From Alphaproteobacteria bacterium (GTDB lineage Bacteria > Pseudomonadota > Alphaproteobacteria > Sphingomonadales > Sphingomonadaceae): DNA of 8,499 bases. Below, in pieces: positions 5,130 through 8,499 of the stretch; position 1 is the stretch's first letter; every line of letters starts with the position of its first letter. Below the pieces are notes generated by a model, which worked only from the letters and a program-made list of their open reading frames with translations, was not told the origin of the DNA and searched no databases. The stretch spans positions 1 through 8,499 of the forward strand of contig JAQGLH010000099.1 of assembly GCA_028293005.1 (NCBI GenBank), written 5' to 3'. Made by a program: the position numbers and the translations under genes.

Positions 5130-5166
5130 CCATCTCTACCGCTATCGGGGGTGCCATTTCTACCGC
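5130..5166. repeat. tandem near-repeat upstream of tRNA-Arg
   Basis: CCATCTCTACCGC (5130-5142) and CCATTTCTACCGC (5154-5166) match at 12 of 13 bases with a period of 24. They lie between the MFS stop and the tRNA 5' end, where the tRNA promoter should be. They could be a regulator-binding pair or a small local duplication. Confidence 0.45.
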
Positions 5167-5197
5167 GCCGAGCGGCTGAGGAGCGAACGGCAGAGCC

Positions 5198-6880
5198 TCA
5201 GGTCGTTCCGCCCTGCGGAGACAGCGGCAGAACGTCGGCCGCACCGCGATCGCGCGTCTCGTCGTTCCAGCGGACCGAGCCGAATGGGCGTTCGAGCATG
5301 CGGCGGACGCGCACCGGTTCCTCGCCGCGATGGTAGGCCATCGCCTGCTGATGGAGCAGCCGCTCGGCCTGGGTCGGCCGGCTGCGCTGGCGCAGGAAAT
5401 CGAGCCAGGTAGGGCAATGATAGCGTTCGATCCACAATTCCGGATCAGCGACGTCGCGCGCGAGCGACCAGCCATAGGCACCGTTGCGCTGTCGGCTGAG
5501 CTGCACCTCGAGCATCAGCCGATCAAAGCCGCGCGCCTCCTCGGTCGGAACGCGATATTCGACCTCGATTACGATCGGCCCGCTGCGGCTGGTCAGCGCC
5601 AGCTTCACCTCCGGGTCGGGCGGCACCTCCGCCTCCTCGGCATAGCTTTTGGCAGCATCGGATACCCGCAACCACAGGCCGAGCAAGCCGCCGGCGAATA
5701 TGCCTGCGGCCGACACCAGCAGCGCCGTTTGCACGCTGGTGGCCTGGGCAAGCACGCCCCATCCCCAGCTGCCGAGTGCGATGCCGCCCGATAGGCTCGC
5801 CTGGAACGACGCGATCGAGCGTCCCGCCACCCAGCGCGGCACCGAGACTTGGACGGCGACGTTGAACGTCGTCGTGGAGATCATCCAGCCTGCGCCGGTG
5901 AGCAGGATGCAGAAGGCCGTCAGAAGCCCGTTGCGGCTGATCGCCGCGACCGCGACCGCAAGCGCCATCACTCCCACCGACGTCCGCAAGGCGCCTTCAA
6001 AACCTACGCGGCTCCTGATCCGCGCGACGGTGAAGGCGCCGAGCACCGCACCCATCCCGAAGCATCCAAGCTGGAAGCCGAATGTCTTGGCATCGCCGCC
6101 GAGCAGGTCGCGCGAGATCAGCGGCAACAGCGCGAGCACCGATCCGCCCATCAGGCCGAGTACGAACGCACGGACGATCACGGTACGGATCAGCGGCGAG
6201 TGAAACACATAGCGTATGCCCGAAATTACCGCGCGACTCAGCCGCTCGGGCGGCAGGCGCGCCGGTTCCACCATCCGCTTCGAGCGCAGCTGCACGATGA
6301 GCATCGGGAAATAGAGCAACAGGCCCGTGCCGAACGCGGTGACCGCATTGGCGGCAGCGACGATCACGCCGCCGATCGCCGGTCCGAAGCTGCGCGCGAC
6401 GTTGAAGCTGATGCTGTTGAGCGCGATCGCCGACGGCAGCAGTTCAACCGGCACGTAATCGCTTACCGACGACTGCCAGGTCGGCCAGAAAATCGCCGTT
6501 CCACTGCCGATCACGAACGAGAAGGCGAGCAGCGCCCACGCCGAGATGTGGCCGGTAAGCGCAAGACCGAACAGGATGCTCACGCCGACGATCGAGAGCA
6601 GAAGCGCGAAGATCGAGACCCCGCGACGATCGTACATGTCGGCGATCGCGCCGGCGGGCATGGCAAGCAGCAGGATCGGCAACGTCGTCGCCGTCTGCAC
6701 CAGCGCGACCATGCTCGCGTCGGTAGTGAGCTCGGTCATCGCCCAGGCCGCGCCGACGCTTTGGATCATCAATCCGTGGTTGGAAAGCAGGCTTGCCAGC
6801 CAGATGTTGCGATAAAGCGGATTTCGCAAGGGAGCGGTCATTCCCGTCGTGGCGGCACCGCTCGTGGAGGCTTTCGTCAT
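5198..6880 (-). CDS. MFS exporter of the MFS_3 type with C-terminal alpha/beta domain
   Basis: Inner-membrane transporter of 560 residues in the EntS-like MFS_3 (transmembrane secretion effector) group, whose members export siderophores or drugs by proton exchange. About twelve hydrophobic segments lie between residues 25 and 405. GAIADMYDRRG (77-87) is the MFS motif A loop between helices 2 and 3. Residues about 434-534 form a soluble tail (VIEVEYRVP ... WIERYHCPTWLDFLRQ) resembling the ferredoxin-like antibiotic-monooxygenase fold found at the end of many longer MFS_3 proteins. The ATG at 6880 has no ribosome binding site of its own and no in-frame alternative in the preceding 40 bases. It overlaps the stop of a seven-codon leader ORF (ATGA), suggesting coupled translation. 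The substrate is unknown; no siderophore or resistance gene lies beside it. Confidence 0.9.
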   Translation of the reverse strand: MTKASTSGAATTGMTAPLRNPLYRNIWLASLLSNHGLMIQSVGAAWAMTELTTDASMVALVQTATTLPILLLAMPAGAIADMYDRRGVSIFALLLSIVGVSILFGLALTGHISAWALLAFSFVIGSGTAIFWPTWQSSVSDYVPVELLPSAIALNSISFNVARSFGPAIGGVIVAAANAVTAFGTGLLLYFPMLIVQLRSKRMVEPARLPPERLSRAVISGIRYVFHSPLIRTVIVRAFVLGLMGGSVLALLPLISRDLLGGDAKTFGFQLGCFGMGAVLGAFTVARIRSRVGFEGALRTSVGVMALAVAVAAISRNGLLTAFCILLTGAGWMISTTTFNVAVQVSVPRWVAGRSIASFQASLSGGIALGSWGWGVLAQATSVQTALLVSAAGIFAGGLLGLWLRVSDAAKSYAEEAEVPPDPEVKLALTSRSGPIVIEVEYRVPTEEARGFDRLMLEVQLSRQRNGAYGWSLARDVADPELWIERYHCPTWLDFLRQRSRPTQAERLLHQQAMAYHRGEEPVRVRRMLERPFGSVRWNDETRDRGAADVLPLSPQGGTT

Positions 6881-6900
6881 AGCGCCGTGATGGATTCCAT
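6877..6900 (-). CDS. seven-codon leader ORF coupled to the MFS gene
   Basis: The peptide is MESITAL. Its ATG (6900-6898) has GAGGG (6911-6907) six bases upstream, the only good ribosome binding site in front of the MFS gene. Its TGA (6879-6877) overlaps the MFS ATG as ATGA. Terminating ribosomes could re-initiate on the transporter, so the leader may set its translation level. Whether the peptide sequence matters or only the act of translating it cannot be seen. The start also lies in a short palindrome (6890-6900, five-base arms). Confidence 0.5.
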   Translation of the reverse strand: MESITAL

Positions 6901-6920
6901 GATTGTCCCTCGCCGGATGA

Positions 6921-6957
6921 ACGCCGGCGTCAGCCTCACCCGTAGTGCCAAGCTTGG
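6921..6957. promoter_or_regulatory. two ten-base palindromes in the MFS/DUF885 divergent region
   Basis: ACGCCGGCGT (6921-6930) and CCAAGCTTGG (6948-6957) are each perfect palindromes, 27 bases apart centre to centre. GCAC flanks the second as a direct repeat. They sit in the 192-base divergent region, just upstream of the leader ORF of the exporter, where a repressor of either gene might bind. No regulator gene is adjacent, and the two sequences are unrelated to each other. Confidence 0.3.
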
Positions 6958-7035
6958 TGCCCGGCCACTCGAAAAAACCAACCGCCGCTGCAAGCCTTTA
7001 GCGGGTGCTGATTGCTTCGGCCCGCAGGGGCTGCC

Positions 7036-7064
7036 TTGCACGTCGGGTGCGGCGCGGACATAGT
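7036..7064 (+). promoter_or_regulatory. weak sigma-70-like promoter candidate for the DUF885 gene
   Basis: TTGCAC (7036-7041) and CATAGT (7059-7064) are 17 bases apart, the standard spacing. The -10 matches four of six consensus bases and the -35 only three, so this is a guess from position, about 30 bases before the GTG start. Confidence 0.25.
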
Positions 7065-7092
7065 AGACCGACCAGGAGGAGGAGACCTCGAA

Positions 7093-8499
7093 GTGCGTAC
7101 CTTTCTCGCCGCGCTGTGTCTTGGCTCGGCGCTGTTGCCACTCGGCGGCTGCGCAACGGGCCCGGCCACAAGGGCCGCGACGATGAGCGAACGGCCGGCC
7201 GACGCGGCCTTCGCGGACCTTTCCAGGCAATATGTCGACGGATTGACCAGCCTCAATCCCTCCTACGCCACTGGCCTCGGCGATCACCGTTTCGACAGCG
7301 CGGTCACCGACATGTCCGCCGAGGGGCGGGCGCGGACCGACGCCTTCTTCCGGAAAATTCTCACCGATCTCGGCCACATCGATCGCGCCGCGCTCAACCG
7401 CGACAATCAGGTCGATGCCGCCTTGCTCGACAACAGCCTGCGCTACGCCCTGTGGAGCGACGAGACGCTGCAGAATTGGGCATGGGATCCGCAGATCTAC
7501 AATGATACGGCCGGCGCCTCGCTCTACAGCCTTGCCGCGCGTGATTTCGCGCCATGGGATGTTCGTCTCAAATCGGCGACCGCGCGCATGGCTGCGATCC
7601 CGCTGCTTCTTGCTCAGACGCGCGCCAATCTGGTTCCGGCGCGTGTCCCGCCGATCTACGCGACCACTGTTTCCAAGCAGAATCCGGGCATCGTCTCGAT
7701 CGTCGACGAGATGCTCGTTCCGCACCGCGAAGCGCTTTCGGCGGAGGACAGGAGCCGGTTCGACGCGGCCTTCATGATGCTCAAGGCAGCGGTCGCCGAG
7801 CATCAGATCTGGCTCGACAAGGTGCTGGTGCCCGGCGCCAAGGGCGAGTTTCGGCTCGGCCCGGAGCTGTACGATGCCAAGCTCCGCTTCGCGCTCGTCT
7901 CGCCGCTCGGCCGCGCCGAGATCAAGCGGCGCGCCCAAGCCGCTCTTATCGACACGCGCGCGCAAATGTACGCCCTCGCGCAGCAGATCCTGGCGGGCCG
8001 GCCTGGAGCTCCGGCGCTTCCCGAGACGCCAAGCGCCGAACAACTGCAAAAGGCGATCGAGGCGGCGCTCGAGCTCAGTTATGCCAGGCGCCCGTCACGC
8101 GAAGGCGTGATGGCGGCCGCCACCGATACGCTTGCGCAGGCCACCGCATTCGTCGCCAGGGCCGGCCTGGTCACCCTGCCCGCGACCCCGGTCAAGATCA
8201 TCCCGGTTCCCGAATATATGCGTGGAGTGGCGGTTGCTTATTGCGACAGCCCCGGTCCGCTCGAGCGCCATCTCGACACCTTCTACATGGTCTCGCCGCT
8301 GCCCCAGGATTGGACCGCGGAGCAGGTGAACTCGTTCTTGCGCGAATATAATCTCTACATGATCCACGATCTCAGCATTCACGAGGCGATGCCGGGCCAT
8401 TACGTCCAGATCGCCCATTCCAACGAGAACGGGTCGCTGCTGCGCGCCGTGCTGTCCTCGGGGAGCTTCGTCGAGGGCTGGGCGGTCTATGCCGAGGGC
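7093..8499 (+). CDS. DUF885-family metallopeptidase-like lipoprotein (incomplete at right edge)
   Basis: The first 469 residues are visible, continuing past the window; family members are usually near 600. The start is GTG, supported by the ribosome binding site AGGAGGAGGAG (7074-7084) eight bases upstream and by the signal that follows: MRTFLAALCLG ... LPLGGC is a lipoprotein signal with lipobox Cys at residue 20. The protein is therefore predicted to be membrane-anchored on the periplasmic side. Starting at the ATG of residue 31 would lose this signal. HEAMPGH at residues 430-436 and FVEGWAVYAE at 459-468 are the two DUF885 signatures, resembling the HExxH-like and downstream glutamate zinc ligands of metallopeptidases (H430, E431, H436, E461, E468). 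Substrate and peptidase activity are inferred. The gene is divergent from the MFS exporter and shares the upstream region with it. Confidence 0.93.
   Translation, partial: MRTFLAALCLGSALLPLGGCATGPATRAATMSERPADAAFADLSRQYVDGLTSLNPSYATGLGDHRFDSAVTDMSAEGRARTDAFFRKILTDLGHIDRAALNRDNQVDAALLDNSLRYALWSDETLQNWAWDPQIYNDTAGASLYSLAARDFAPWDVRLKSATARMAAIPLLLAQTRANLVPARVPPIYATTVSKQNPGIVSIVDEMLVPHREALSAEDRSRFDAAFMMLKAAVAEHQIWLDKVLVPGAKGEFRLGPELYDAKLRFALVSPLGRAEIKRRAQAALIDTRAQMYALAQQILAGRPGAPALPETPSAEQLQKAIEAALELSYARRPSREGVMAAATDTLAQATAFVARAGLVTLPATPVKIIPVPEYMRGVAVAYCDSPGPLERHLDTFYMVSPLPQDWTAEQVNSFLREYNLYMIHDLSIHEAMPGHYVQIAHSNENGSLLRAVLSSGSFVEGWAVYAEG

Noticed and set aside
5849..7063. Plus-strand frame of about 404 codons opposite the MFS gene
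   Set aside because: It is Arg/Asp/His-rich, low in hydrophobic residues and antisense to a convincing transporter, a typical shadow frame in G+C-rich DNA.
6877..8049. Long minus-strand frame of about 390 codons opposite the DUF885 gene
   Set aside because: It is antisense to a gene with clear lipoprotein and DUF885 motifs; its Arg-rich reading has no family. Only its last seven codons (the leader ORF before the exporter) were kept.

Overview
This looks like a piece of chromosome from a G+C-rich alphaproteobacterium, most likely a sphingomonad (order Sphingomonadales). The evidence is the strongly G/C-biased third codon positions, an EcfG-type (general stress response) promoter, a DUF6894 protein, a lipoprotein DUF885 peptidase-like gene and an MFS_3-type transporter. 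The genus is inference from gene content and style; I cannot run a search. I see no insertion sequence, prophage, integrase, CRISPR array or toxin-antitoxin pair, so most of the window reads as ordinary chromosome.

Layout, left to right. A PurD-like ATP-grasp gene (951-2279, minus) is followed on the same strand by a NYN-domain nuclease-like gene (172-897, minus). The 53-base gap between them carries a strong hairpin just before the ribosome binding site of the second gene. Divergent from them is a small stand-alone SET-domain protein (2400-2810, plus). It converges on a secreted YceI-family protein (2830-3444, minus). A 380-base stretch (3445-3824) then holds a CtrA-like TTAA-N6-TTAA motif, a perfect palindrome and a previously unmarked 32-residue single-pass membrane ORF whose stop codon lies inside a hairpin.

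Next comes a minus-strand block. A Crp/Fnr-family regulator (4153-4884) is preceded by a clear GGAAC-N16-CGTT promoter and followed by a DUF6894 protein (3825-4073). Upstream of it lies tRNA-Arg(UCG) with an encoded CCA (5031-5107), and then an MFS exporter with an extra C-terminal domain (5198-6880). The exporter appears to be translated by coupling to a 7-codon leader ORF that has the good ribosome binding site. Divergent from it is a DUF885 metallopeptidase-like lipoprotein (7093 to the right edge, incomplete, with a GTG start).

The genes do not form one pathway. The best functional inferences are that the ATP-grasp and NYN genes are co-transcribed, and that the Crp-family regulator, probably with the DUF6894 gene, belongs to the general stress regulon. 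The features most worth checking are the EcfG promoter with a palindrome filling its spacer, the leader ORF of the exporter, the intercistronic hairpin, the 32-residue ORF, and the abrupt composition change inside the Crp-family gene.
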